A stretch of DNA of 64,000 nucleotides from Liquorilactobacillus cacaonum DSM 21116 (GTDB taxonomy: Bacteria; Bacillota; Bacilli; Lactobacillales; Lactobacillaceae). A program made the translations under genes and the position numbers. Below, piece by piece: positions 10,018 through 18,643 of the stretch. Numbering within the stretch: the stretch's first letter is position 1; the number at the start of each line of letters is the position of its first letter. A model generated the notes under the pieces. It ran no database searches. It saw only the letters and a program-made list of their open reading frames with translations, and was not told the DNA's origin. The DNA lies in assembly GCF_001436735.1 (NCBI RefSeq), contig NZ_AYZE01000005.1, forward strand, positions 62,001 to 126,000, written 5' to 3'.

Positions 10018-11064
10018 ATGTCACTTTCAACTGATCCAAAAGCAAAAAATCCCGAAACATTAGATTGGAGCAACCTCGGTTTCAACTATATGAACCTTCC
10101 TTATCGCTATCGTGCGTACTGGCGTGATGGTGAATGGCGTGACACTGGTCTAACTGAAGATGCCACAATTACAATTAGTGAAGGTTCAACTTGTCTACAT
10201 TATGGACAAGAAGTTTTTGAAGGCCTAAAAGCCTATCGTTGTAAAGATGGTAGTATCAATTTGTTCCGTCCTGATCAAAATGCACAACGAATGCAAAAAA
10301 GTTGTGAACGTCTAATGATGCCAAAGGTTCCCACAGAGATGTTTATTTCTGCACTCAAAGAAGTTGTGAAAGCCAATGAAGAATATATCCCACCTTATGG
10401 TACAGGCGGTACACTTTACCTTCGCCCCTACCTTGTCGGTGTTGGTGGAAATATTGGTGTTCATCCTGCACAAGAATATATTTTCTCAATTTTTGCAATG
10501 CCTGTTGGAAATTATTTCAAAGGTGGGCTAACACCAACAAACTTCATTGCCTCAGAATATGATCGCGCAGCACATAAAGGAACTGGTGCAAGTAAAGTTG
10601 GTGGTAATTATGCTGCAAGTCTCTTCCCCGGCCAACTAGCACATGATGCAGGATTTTCAGATTGTATCTACCTAGATCCTATTAACCATCAAAAAATTGA
10701 AGAAGTTGGTTCTGCTAACTTCTTTGGTATTACCAAAGACGGCAAGTTCGTAACACCAAAATCACCATCTATTTTACCAAGTGTTACCAAGTTTTCATTG
10801 CTTTATCTAGCTGAACACAATTTTGGAATGGAAACAGAACAAGGTGATATCTTTATTGATCAACTAGATCACTTTGCTGAAGCTGGTGCATGTGGAACGG
10901 CTGCCGTTATCTCACCTATTGGTGGATTCCAATACGGAGATAACTTCCACGTATTTTATAGTGAAACAGAAGTTGGCCCTGTTACTCGTAAGTTATATGA
11001 TGAATTAACTGGCATCCAATTTGGTGATGTCCCTGCACCAAAGGGATGGATTGAAAAAGTTTAA
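10018..11064 (+). CDS. ilvE: Branched-chain amino acid aminotransferase
   Basis: A PLP-dependent class IV aminotransferase (348 aa) that interconverts Leu, Ile and Val with their 2-keto acids, using glutamate/2-oxoglutarate. The PLP lysine is in GASKVGGNYAAS (K193). The substrate motif LHYGQEVFEGLKAY is at about 60-73 and EAGACGTAA near 290. The length is normal. The ATG has GGAGG 8 bases upstream. It follows a leader peptide and terminator, and leads an operon with a membrane transporter and hicD. Together these suggest exchange between branched-chain amino acids, keto acids and hydroxy acids. Confidence 0.95.
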   Translation: MSLSTDPKAKNPETLDWSNLGFNYMNLPYRYRAYWRDGEWRDTGLTEDATITISEGSTCLHYGQEVFEGLKAYRCKDGSINLFRPDQNAQRMQKSCERLMMPKVPTEMFISALKEVVKANEEYIPPYGTGGTLYLRPYLVGVGGNIGVHPAQEYIFSIFAMPVGNYFKGGLTPTNFIASEYDRAAHKGTGASKVGGNYAASLFPGQLAHDAGFSDCIYLDPINHQKIEEVGSANFFGITKDGKFVTPKSPSILPSVTKFSLLYLAEHNFGMETEQGDIFIDQLDHFAEAGACGTAAVISPIGGFQYGDNFHVFYSETEVGPVTRKLYDELTGIQFGDVPAPKGWIEKV

Positions 11065-11101
11065 TAACTATAGTCAAAAAAAGGAATAGGAGTTATCTAC
11101 A

Positions 11102-12190
11102 ATGATGGAGAATACAGGTTCACCCCAATCAAAAACAACAGTTAAGGAATATGCATATCGTATCTCTGCCGCCGTTGCAAATGCAATCTTAGTAACACTA
11201 GGTATTGGACTCTTACTACAAACAATCGCTTCATTCGTACATTGGAATGCCTTATATCAGGTTGGTGTTATTGCAAATAATTTGTTAGCTCCTTCAATCG
11301 GGGTTGCCATTGCTTCTCAGTTAGAAACAAGCTCGCTTGTTATCTTTAGTGCCATGATTTCTTCAACCATTGGTGCTAATGCTGTGCACTTTACAAATGC
11401 TGCTGTCAATGGGACAACTGCTACTGGCTCAACGCTGATACAAGCAGCAGGTAGTACATCTTTTGCTACTGGGCAACCAGTTAGTGCTGTTTTAGCTGGT
11501 TTAGTAGCTGCTTTAATTGGTAAATATTTGTCTGGCAAAACTCCATTGGATATGATGCTTGTCCCATTTGCCGCAACTTTCATAGGGGGAGTTAGCGGTT
11601 TAGGCCTTGCAGCCGTCACAACTCCACTGTTACTGAATGTCAGTGCCTTTATTGCCAAAACAATGCAAGTTAATCCATTAGTTGGTTCGATTTCAATTTC
11701 TGTGATTTGGGCTCTTTTCTTAATGACTCCTGCTTCTTCAGCAGCTTTAGCAATTGCTTTAACTCTCGATCCAATTTCTTCAGCGGCTGCATTAATTGGA
11801 ACTACGTCACAATTCGTTGCATTTACAGTAATGTCATTTCGCCAAAATAATTTAGGGGCCAACATTGCTCAAGGTGTTATGACTCCTAAAGTACAGTTTC
11901 CAAATCTTTTAATTAATCCGTATTTGTTAGTACCTTCAATCTTATCCGCAGTAGTTTGTGCTCCAATTGCTACGATTATGTTTGGATTCCGTTCAACATA
12001 TAAATTAGCTGGGTTAGGTTTAAATTCCTTCATTGCACCTTTAGCTTACGCTTCAGAAGGTTGGAGCCAATTTGCAATCTATATGTTCACAGGTGTTGTC
12101 TTACCTGCAGTTATTTCATTAGTAGCATATGGTATGATGAAAAAAGTTGGATTCATCAAAGACAATCAATTGCACTTAGAAATCGTTTAG
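11102..12190 (+). CDS. EIIC-like integral membrane transporter without PTS partner domains
   Basis: A very hydrophobic 362-aa protein with about ten predicted transmembrane segments, rich in Ala, Gly and Ser. It resembles stand-alone PTS EIIC-type membrane proteins (PF13303-like, recalled not searched). No EIIA or EIIB domain or phosphorylation motif is present in it or beside it. A GGAG site precedes tandem ATGs at 11102. It sits 37 bases after ilvE and 35 before hicD, so it is surely co-transcribed. I infer that it moves a substrate of these enzymes, such as a branched 2-hydroxy or 2-keto acid; a sugar cannot be excluded. Confidence 0.7.
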   Translation: MMENTGSPQSKTTVKEYAYRISAAVANAILVTLGIGLLLQTIASFVHWNALYQVGVIANNLLAPSIGVAIASQLETSSLVIFSAMISSTIGANAVHFTNAAVNGTTATGSTLIQAAGSTSFATGQPVSAVLAGLVAALIGKYLSGKTPLDMMLVPFAATFIGGVSGLGLAAVTTPLLLNVSAFIAKTMQVNPLVGSISISVIWALFLMTPASSAALAIALTLDPISSAAALIGTTSQFVAFTVMSFRQNNLGANIAQGVMTPKVQFPNLLINPYLLVPSILSAVVCAPIATIMFGFRSTYKLAGLGLNSFIAPLAYASEGWSQFAIYMFTGVVLPAVISLVAYGMMKKVGFIKDNQLHLEIV

Positions 12191-12225
12191 TTTCAGTAAA
12201 TTCAAAAAAAGGACGTTAGTAAACC

Positions 12226-13143
12226 ATGGGTAGGAAATATGCAATCATCGGAGTTGGTCACGTTGGAGCAACAATCGCCTTTTCACTTGTAACTCAAGGA
12301 CTCGCTGATGAACTTATTTTAATAGATAAAAATCAAAAAAAAGCAAGAGCTGAACAACTAGATCTTCAAGATGCAACAGCTCGCTTAAGTAGTCATCCTA
12401 AAATTAAGATCCAAGATTATAGTGAATTAGTTAATACAGATATTCTTTTTGTCACAGCCGGAAACATCCATGCTTTAGATAATGCCAGTGGCAACAGGTG
12501 GGCCGAGTTTGAGTATACACGCGAAATTGTCAAAGATATTGCACCAAAAATTAAAAATAGCGGATTTAATGGTGTATTAATTGATACTATGAATCCTTGT
12601 GATGCAATTACTCAATATCTTCAAAAAGAAATCGGCTTGCCAAATTCTCGAGTATTAGGAACTGGGACTTTTTTAGACACTGCCAGAATGCAACGTGTTG
12701 TCTCAGAAAAGTTTGAAGTTGATCCCAAAAATGTATCAGGTTTTGTATATGGTGAACATGGTGAATCACAATTTGTTGCATGGTCAACTGTCACAGTAAA
12801 TGGTCTTGCAATTAACACACTTACATCAAAATTGAATCTTGACTTGGAAGAACTCGAAGCTTCCGCACGTTCAGGTGGATGGGATATCCACTCTGGAAAA
12901 GGATACACTAGTTTTGCAATTGCGACATGTGCAATTAAGTTAAGCCTAGCAATCTTGGACGATGCAAAGTTAATGTGTCCTTGCTCATTTTACAATGCTA
13001 AATATGAATCTTATGTTGGTCAACCAGGTATAATCGGCAAAAATGGCGTCGAAAGTCTTGTAACCATCCCGCTATTACCTGAAGAAGAACAAAAATTAGC
13101 AATTTCAGCAGCTACAATTAAAGAGAAGTTTGCTACCTTATAA
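12226..13143 (+). CDS. hicD: L-2-hydroxyisocaproate dehydrogenase (L-lactate dehydrogenase family)
   Basis: NAD-dependent enzyme (305 aa) that reversibly reduces branched 2-keto acids to L-2-hydroxy acids, for example 2-ketoisocaproate. The N-terminal Rossmann motif is GVGHVG. Family residues are visible in DTMNPCDAI, the motif GTGTFLDTARMQR and catalytic GEHGESQF. The sequence is markedly closer to Weissella (L. confusus) L-HicDH, as I remember it, than to glycolytic LDH. That includes the GKGYTS segment and the QFVAWSTV motif. It is the last gene before a strong terminator. In this operon it links the IlvE keto acid products to hydroxy acids. Confidence 0.9.
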   Translation: MGRKYAIIGVGHVGATIAFSLVTQGLADELILIDKNQKKARAEQLDLQDATARLSSHPKIKIQDYSELVNTDILFVTAGNIHALDNASGNRWAEFEYTREIVKDIAPKIKNSGFNGVLIDTMNPCDAITQYLQKEIGLPNSRVLGTGTFLDTARMQRVVSEKFEVDPKNVSGFVYGEHGESQFVAWSTVTVNGLAINTLTSKLNLDLEELEASARSGGWDIHSGKGYTSFAIATCAIKLSLAILDDAKLMCPCSFYNAKYESYVGQPGIIGKNGVESLVTIPLLPEEEQKLAISAATIKEKFATL

Positions 13144-13170
13144 TATTTAAATTACCCTTCTCCGTGAAAC

Positions 13171-13217
13171 AAAAAAAGGAGCTAGGTCAGACAATGTTCT
13201 GACTTAGCTCTTTTTTT
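13171..13217. terminator. Bidirectional terminator between hicD and uspA
   Basis: GAGCTAGGTCAGA (13179-13191) pairs with TCTGACTTAGCTC (13198-13210). It is flanked by seven A and seven T, so it can serve hicD on the plus strand and the converging UspA gene on the minus strand. Confidence 0.85.
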
Positions 13218-13305
13218 CGGCTTCTATAGACTGGTGCTATAAAGACTGTATAACAAAAATAAATTGTTAACCGCTAATTAACATTCATATACAATAATTT
13301 ATCAA

Positions 13306-13764
13306 CTAAGAACGTACCATCAAAACGTCACATGTTGCATTTCTAACAACATAAGATGCCACAGAGCCAACAACTAGGCGTTCAAGGAAATTTTTACCTG
13401 TTGCACCAATTAAAATTAAATCATTTCCATATTCAGGTTGAAAATCGTGTGTAATAACAATCTTAGGGTTCCCAAAACGTAAATGAACATGTACATTTTC
13501 TTCATTAAGCCCTTGTTCATTAATTATTTTTTCTTTCAGATTAAACATATATTCCTCATTGGCCTGTTCAATTCGATAAACTTCTCTGCTGTCTAATGCT
13601 ATTCCAGCACCACCATATTCTAGAGAATTTAAATCAAGAACCCTCAGCACATCTAAAATTGCATGTTCATTATTTTTTACAGTATCCATAGCCTTTTTCA
13701 ATGCAATTTCTGAACCTTTGGAACCATCTATAGCCACCAAAACTCTTTTATACTTTTGTACCAT
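13306..13764 (-). CDS. Universal stress protein, UspA family
   Basis: A 152-aa single-domain Usp. It begins KRVLVAIDGSKGSEIALKKA and ends with the nucleotide-binding pattern GATGKNFLERLVVGS then SYVVRNATCDVLMVR, so it is an ATP-binding type. I prefer the ATG at 13764; the frame also opens at a GTG at 13773, and neither has a strong ribosome binding site. It is monocistronic, converging on the hicD terminator. Cytoplasmic stress role by family; no specific function can be assigned. Confidence 0.9.
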   Translation of the reverse strand: MVQKYKRVLVAIDGSKGSEIALKKAMDTVKNNEHAILDVLRVLDLNSLEYGGAGIALDSREVYRIEQANEEYMFNLKEKIINEQGLNEENVHVHLRFGNPKIVITHDFQPEYGNDLILIGATGKNFLERLVVGSVASYVVRNATCDVLMVRS

Positions 13765-13865
13765 TACATACACCCACCCTTAAAGGAAAAGTTCTTTACG
13801 TAATCATAGTCCTTGGCATAATAAACTGCAAGTAATTGCAAATTGATTGTGATTAAATTAACAAT

Positions 13866-14816
13866 TTATAATTTATCCAGTCCTAAACATGCAATAATGA
13901 ATATTATCACCGTCACTATTATCACTATTTTTCGTGTAAAAAACATCTTGTAATCACTTTTTTTGAGCGCATTATTTTGATACCAAATATAAATTTTTTT
14001 TCGATTAACCCACAAAATCACAAAACCTGTAAGCCCACCAAATATAACTAAAAGATCACTAATTAAATTTATCTGCCTACTCCCTAGTCCACGTAAAACG
14101 TAACTTAAAAAATCACCTAGTACAAAATTATTAAAAATATGTAGTCCAATTGACCACTTAATCCCATAAGTTAAAGCTACATATCCAAAAAGCAAACCTA
14201 CAATAAAAGCAAAAGGCGTCTGAATAAAATTACTATGGTATAACCCAAACATGTATGCTGATACAAAAATCGCAAATCCCTGTCCATGCTTTTTCAAATT
14301 ATTTAGTAAAAATCCCCTAAATACAAGTTCTTCTGCTATTGGTCCTAAAAAACTAGCATATAGTAACATCGAAAGCGTCTTACTCGATCCTGTTGCTTCT
14401 TTGACTTGACTAATTGCACTAAACCCTATCATGTTGACTAACTTTTCAAATATCAAACTATAAATACCTAAAATAATTTGAGTGGCCATTACAACAACAA
14501 CCAAAGAAAAAAAGATTTTGTAAGTCATCTTTTTGAGTGGTTCTGTATTAACGCGGAAATCGCTTTTGTATTTTGTACCTACAAGAATTACAAGCATTCC
14601 TAATCCAATTCCCCAGAAATATGGAATTCCACTATTATTTAAAAAATAATTCTTAGCCACTTCATTTTTATTTCCGCAAAATACGATTACAACAGATGAA
14701 ACAAGTGTAGAAATTTGAAAAACAATAAAGTAAATCACAGTTATAAGTACAGCAAGACTAGTATCTTTTTTTAGAGTGGTATCTAACATCTGACTTTCGC
14801 CTAATCCCATATACAT
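13866..14816 (-). CDS. CPBP family intramembrane glutamic endopeptidase
   Basis: A polytopic membrane protein (316 aa) with about eight hydrophobic segments. It contains the CPBP (Abi/CAAX) motif EELVFRGFLLN near residue 165, then YHSNF and HIFNNF segments that supply the conserved His/Asn residues. Such proteins occur in lactobacilli as bacteriocin self-immunity or protein-processing factors, but no bacteriocin gene is near. The ATG at 14816 is close to an AGAGG site; the ATG two codons later has better spacing. A Lys-rich C-terminal membrane helix follows the catalytic domain. Confidence 0.85.
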   Translation of the reverse strand: MYMGLGESQMLDTTLKKDTSLAVLITVIYFIVFQISTLVSSVVIVFCGNKNEVAKNYFLNNSGIPYFWGIGLGMLVILVGTKYKSDFRVNTEPLKKMTYKIFFSLVVVVMATQIILGIYSLIFEKLVNMIGFSAISQVKEATGSSKTLSMLLYASFLGPIAEELVFRGFLLNNLKKHGQGFAIFVSAYMFGLYHSNFIQTPFAFIVGLLFGYVALTYGIKWSIGLHIFNNFVLGDFLSYVLRGLGSRQINLISDLLVIFGGLTGFVILWVNRKKIYIWYQNNALKKSDYKMFFTRKIVIIVTVIIFIIACLGLDKL

Positions 14817-14862
14817 TTTCCTCTCTAAAAGAGCATTAAATTAGTTAAATTCATATTTTCAT

Positions 14863-15597
14863 TTAAAGAAATTTTTGATGCTTTTTCCTAAAATTATCCA
14901 TTTGCTCAATACTAATTTTTTTTAATTTAAATAATTCATTTTCTATTTGTTCCAAAACCTCAACTCTATCTTTGTTATTGTTAACAAAATCATATTTATC
15001 CCCATCTATCACTAGTAACGGGGAAACTTTATATGCTTCAATCCATTCATCATAGTATCTTAAAAGCTTTTTATAATATTCAACCAATGACGGATCATTT
15101 TCAATCAATTCGTAATCTCGTCCTCTTTTTGTAATTCTTTTAATCATTGTTTCATATGAAACGCGGATTGTAATCATCAAATCCGGCGACTTCTTTCTTG
15201 CTGCAAATGGTAGTTCTTCCATCATATTAGCTAAAAGATCCTGATAAATCTGGTACTCAACTTGTGTTGCATTTCCCATTTCTGTATTCATTTTCATAAA
15301 AAGTTCGTCTTCATAAATTGAACGATCTAAAATGTTATTATCCTCTTTCATTGCTTCTTTTATCATTTTAAATCTTCTGTTAAGAAAGTAAGTTTGCAGC
15401 AAATAAGCATATGGATTAGTAGCCTCTTTGTCTCCATCTGCTCTTTTTTTTGCTGCAATTTCATTCCCTTTATAAAATAATGGTAAAACAGGATTATCTT
15501 CAACAGGTTCAAAAAAGGCTTTTGTTCCTAATTCCTTAGCCAATAACCCTGTCATACTTGATTTTCCAGATCCAATAATACCTGATAATGTAATCAA
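14863..15597 (-). CDS. Deoxyadenosine/deoxyguanosine kinase family deoxynucleoside kinase
   Basis: Phosphorylates purine deoxynucleosides to dNMP for salvage. The P-loop GIIGSGKSS is at residues 6-14. The family motif DRSIYEDELFMK lies near 92 and the Arg-rich lid ITKRGRDYE near 155. At 244 aa it is slightly longer than typical lactobacillus dAK/dGK. The start is probably TTG at 15597, because a stop lies four codons upstream and the family begins directly with the beta-strand before the P-loop. Divergent to it is a nucleoside deoxyribosyltransferase, a classic salvage pairing in lactobacilli that lack ribonucleotide-to-deoxynucleoside flexibility. Confidence 0.88.
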   Translation of the reverse strand: MITLSGIIGSGKSSMTGLLAKELGTKAFFEPVEDNPVLPLFYKGNEIAAKKRADGDKEATNPYAYLLQTYFLNRRFKMIKEAMKEDNNILDRSIYEDELFMKMNTEMGNATQVEYQIYQDLLANMMEELPFAARKKSPDLMITIRVSYETMIKRITKRGRDYELIENDPSLVEYYKKLLRYYDEWIEAYKVSPLLVIDGDKYDFVNNNKDRVEVLEQIENELFKLKKISIEQMDNFRKKHQKFL

Positions 15598-15784
15598 AAT
15601 GATTTATACACCCTTTCTGAATTTAACTTTAATTTTAAGCTTTTACTACTAGCAAAAAGCGACCAACTAATATCATACTAGTTTCTTAGTCAAAAAGAAA
15701 GAATTGCCTTTATCCATCTCAAATACTAAAATTAATATATCGCAACTTAAGCAATCAACTAACGAAGAAAACGAGGTTCTATTA

Positions 15785-16261
15785 ATGAATAAAGTTTACC
15801 TAGCTGCACCATTTTTCAGTGAACAACAAAAAGAACGTATCCAATTGGTGCAACAATCTTTACTTCTAAACAATACAATTGATTCACAAAATATTTTTCT
15901 CCCAGAAGAACACCAATTCGAGGATGAGAAGTTTGGCAGTCGTGCATGGCAACAGTACGTATTTGCATCTGATATGAGACAAATCCAACGTGCAGATATT
16001 GTGGTTGCCATTCTAGACTTCAAGCTTGAAAATGGACATGACAATGAAGGTGATTCTGGAACTATGTTTGAAATTGGAGCAGCATTCGAAAAAAAGATTC
16101 CAATTGCTCTCATTCAATTTGATCCCAGTAAGGAACTAAATCTCATGCTTGCACAAAGTTTAACTGCTTATTTTGATGCAAGTAAATCTGGTCTAACTGA
16201 ACTTTCTGCATATAATTTTGATGTCTTAAAATCTAAACCAGCTACACGAAAAGTATTCTAG
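15785..16261 (+). CDS. Nucleoside 2-deoxyribosyltransferase
   Basis: A 158-aa enzyme that swaps the base on deoxynucleosides. The start MNKVYLAAPFFS at 15785 has GAGG upstream; an in-frame ATG at 15704 lacks a site. The nucleophilic glutamate is in the motif DSGTMFEIGAAF. The C-terminus contains LNLMLAQSLTAYF, as in the lactobacillus PTD/NDT enzymes. Together with the divergent deoxynucleoside kinase it forms a deoxynucleoside salvage pair. It converges on the PTS gene with a shared terminator. Confidence 0.88.
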   Translation: MNKVYLAAPFFSEQQKERIQLVQQSLLLNNTIDSQNIFLPEEHQFEDEKFGSRAWQQYVFASDMRQIQRADIVVAILDFKLENGHDNEGDSGTMFEIGAAFEKKIPIALIQFDPSKELNLMLAQSLTAYFDASKSGLTELSAYNFDVLKSKPATRKVF

Positions 16262-16309
16262 TCTATCGTCAAACACATATATAATATGCGTATAAAAAAT
16301 AGTTTTGAA

Positions 16310-16369
16310 AATTAAACCGCCCCTCAAAAGTTAGCTTTTCAGTCTACCTTTAGAAGGGCGATTTAAATT
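16310..16369. terminator. Terminator between ndt-like gene and PTS gene
   Basis: Long imperfect hairpin: AATTAAACCGCCC pairs with GGGCGATTTAAATT (one bulge) and AAAG with CTTT inside. It is centred between two convergent gene ends. The T-run is weak but the stem is long on both strands. Confidence 0.6.
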
Positions 16370-16411
16370 ATTATCAATTCTTTACTTCATTCCTAAAATC
16401 TAACAAACAAT

Positions 16412-18403
16412 TTACTTGGTTTTAACAGCCATTACCTTATCACCTACTTGCAGTGGAGTTAAAGAGGTGACATCATTATCTATTTGCGAAACATGTTCCA
16501 TATTTGTAATTATTACCATAGTTGTTGCCTTTTTACCAGAATTTTTGATTTCTAAAATATCAGCTTCTAGCAATAGCTCACCTTTTTTTACTACTTGTCC
16601 ATTTTCAACAAACATCTTGAATGGCTTACCTTCAAGTTCAACTGTATTAATTCCTACATGGATTAATATCTCTAGTCCTAAGTCAGTTGTTACACCCACA
16701 GCATGTTTAGTTGGAAAAACAGCGGTTACTGTCCCATCAACTGGTGAAAAAATTTTACCATCTTCTGGTTCAATTGCATATCCATCACCAAGTGCTTTGC
16801 TTGAAAAAGCAGCATCTTCTACATTTTCAAGTTGGACATACTTACCGTTTGCTACACTATTAAAAATATCAGTTCCTGTCTTGAAGCTTGTCGTTTTATT
16901 TTTTTCTTCATTATTTTTAGAAGAATTACTACTTTGCACCTCATCTAAAGATATTTCTTCTTTAGCGTTAAACAATTCTTTCAATGGCTCACCAACAAAT
17001 TGCACTTCCGTCCCTACTATTACTTGTAAATTATTTTTATCAAGTACATTCAAACCTGGGACACCTGTTGCCTTAATTGCTGTCTGATTTATCTTTGAAG
17101 TATCTTGGAGTTGCAATCTTAATCTTGTCGTACAATAATCAACAACTTTGATATTTTCATACCCTCCGATTGCTGCATAAATTCGTTTGGCCTTAGTTGT
17201 ATAATTATCATCGCCTACAACCGAAAGATTATTTTCAGGAACATCACCTTCAGCTGGCAATTCCTCACGTCCTGGTGTCATTAAATTAAATTTCTTGATT
17301 GCAAAATCAAATCCAAAATAATAAATAAACGCCATAACTACACCTTGAACGAGTAACATGTATGGTTTATTTGCAAGTGGCATTCTTGCACTCAAAATAA
17401 AGTCAACAAACCCTGCACTAAAAGTAAAACCTGCTGTCCAATGCATAAAAGCCGCAAACCCTACTGAAAGGCCAGTAAAAATTGCATGAACTACATAAAG
17501 AGGCCACGCAACAAACATAAATGAAAATTCAAGTGGCTCAGTGACTCCTGTAAAAAATGATGCAAAAGCACCGGCCAACATTAATGATGCTGTCGCCTTT
17601 TTTCTTTCAGGCCTAGCATTTTTATAAATTGCTAATGCTCCCGCTGGCAATCCAAACATCATAATTGGGAAGAAACCTGCCATGTACATTCCTGTTACTC
17701 CTTTTGTACCATGACTCGCCCAAAAATTCCCTAAGTCATTAATACCAGCGACATTAAACCAAAAAACAGAGTTCAAAGCCTGATGTAACCCCGTAGGAAT
17801 TAGCAAACGATTAAAGAACCCATACAATCCTGCACCTACAGCACCAAGGCCTACCATAAATTTGCCAAATGATACTAACCAACCATAAACAAGTGGCCAT
17901 ACAAAAAGTAATAATAACGTAACTAATAACATAACACCGGCCGCCATTATCGGGACCAATCTTTTTCCACTAAAAAATGATAGAGCCATTGGTAACTTAG
18001 TCTGGTAAAAGCGATTGTAAAGTGCTGCTGCAATCAACCCTGACATAATACCGATAAACACATTACCCGAGATTGAGCTAAATGCTGGATTGACAGCAGA
18101 AACCTTTATACCAAATAGTGTAGCAACCGATGTCGGCGCTAAAACTGAAACTGGTACAAAATATGCAACCACCCCAGCGATTGCTGCTGCTCCATCATTA
18201 TTTTTTGACATCCCTGTCGCAAGACCTGTTGCAAAAAGTAAAGCGAGTATTCCTAAAACGGCATTACCCCCAGCTTGCAAAAAAGTTGCAGCTGCCCATT
18301 TTGCAGGTAGCCAATGTCCAATACCAACTAATAGTGCTGCTGCTGGTAAGACAGAAATAGGTAACTGGATAGATCTCCCCATACGTTGTAGATACGTTTT
18401 CAT
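16412..18403 (-). CDS. PTS EIICBA, glucose/N-acetylglucosamine family (NagE-like)
   Basis: A single 663-aa permease that imports and phosphorylates a hexose or amino sugar. The EIIC membrane domain covers about residues 1-375, with GVTEPLEFSFMF near 286. The EIIB domain has its phosphocysteine in DYCTTRLRLQL (C424). A Ser/Asn/Lys linker (about 485-510) leads to an EIIA domain with the phosphohistidine in ILIHVGINTVELEG (H582). The start MKTYLQRMGRSIQLPISVLP has GGAGG upstream. The LMTPGREE segment and overall shape favour the GlcNAc type, but glucose specificity is possible. It is monocistronic. Confidence 0.88.
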   Translation of the reverse strand: MKTYLQRMGRSIQLPISVLPAAALLVGIGHWLPAKWAAATFLQAGGNAVLGILALLFATGLATGMSKNNDGAAAIAGVVAYFVPVSVLAPTSVATLFGIKVSAVNPAFSSISGNVFIGIMSGLIAAALYNRFYQTKLPMALSFFSGKRLVPIMAAGVMLLVTLLLLFVWPLVYGWLVSFGKFMVGLGAVGAGLYGFFNRLLIPTGLHQALNSVFWFNVAGINDLGNFWASHGTKGVTGMYMAGFFPIMMFGLPAGALAIYKNARPERKKATASLMLAGAFASFFTGVTEPLEFSFMFVAWPLYVVHAIFTGLSVGFAAFMHWTAGFTFSAGFVDFILSARMPLANKPYMLLVQGVVMAFIYYFGFDFAIKKFNLMTPGREELPAEGDVPENNLSVVGDDNYTTKAKRIYAAIGGYENIKVVDYCTTRLRLQLQDTSKINQTAIKATGVPGLNVLDKNNLQVIVGTEVQFVGEPLKELFNAKEEISLDEVQSSNSSKNNEEKNKTTSFKTGTDIFNSVANGKYVQLENVEDAAFSSKALGDGYAIEPEDGKIFSPVDGTVTAVFPTKHAVGVTTDLGLEILIHVGINTVELEGKPFKMFVENGQVVKKGELLLEADILEIKNSGKKATTMVIITNMEHVSQIDNDVTSLTPLQVGDKVMAVKTK

Positions 18404-18643
18404 CTCTTATTCCTCCAAAACTTGAAAATAACAACCATAATATAAATAAAAGCAAATACATCAAACGTAAAATTTATGATGTTAATTTTCAAGTAATATT
18501 TTATAACATCCATTAATTGGATAATACCAATTATATAGATTTATTACAATTGTACAACGCTTGTCTCAAACAAATAAAGAATGAAAAGAATATTCTGCAA
18601 ATAACTTAAGATTCCCTTAAGTTATTTAAAAAAATATAAGCCT

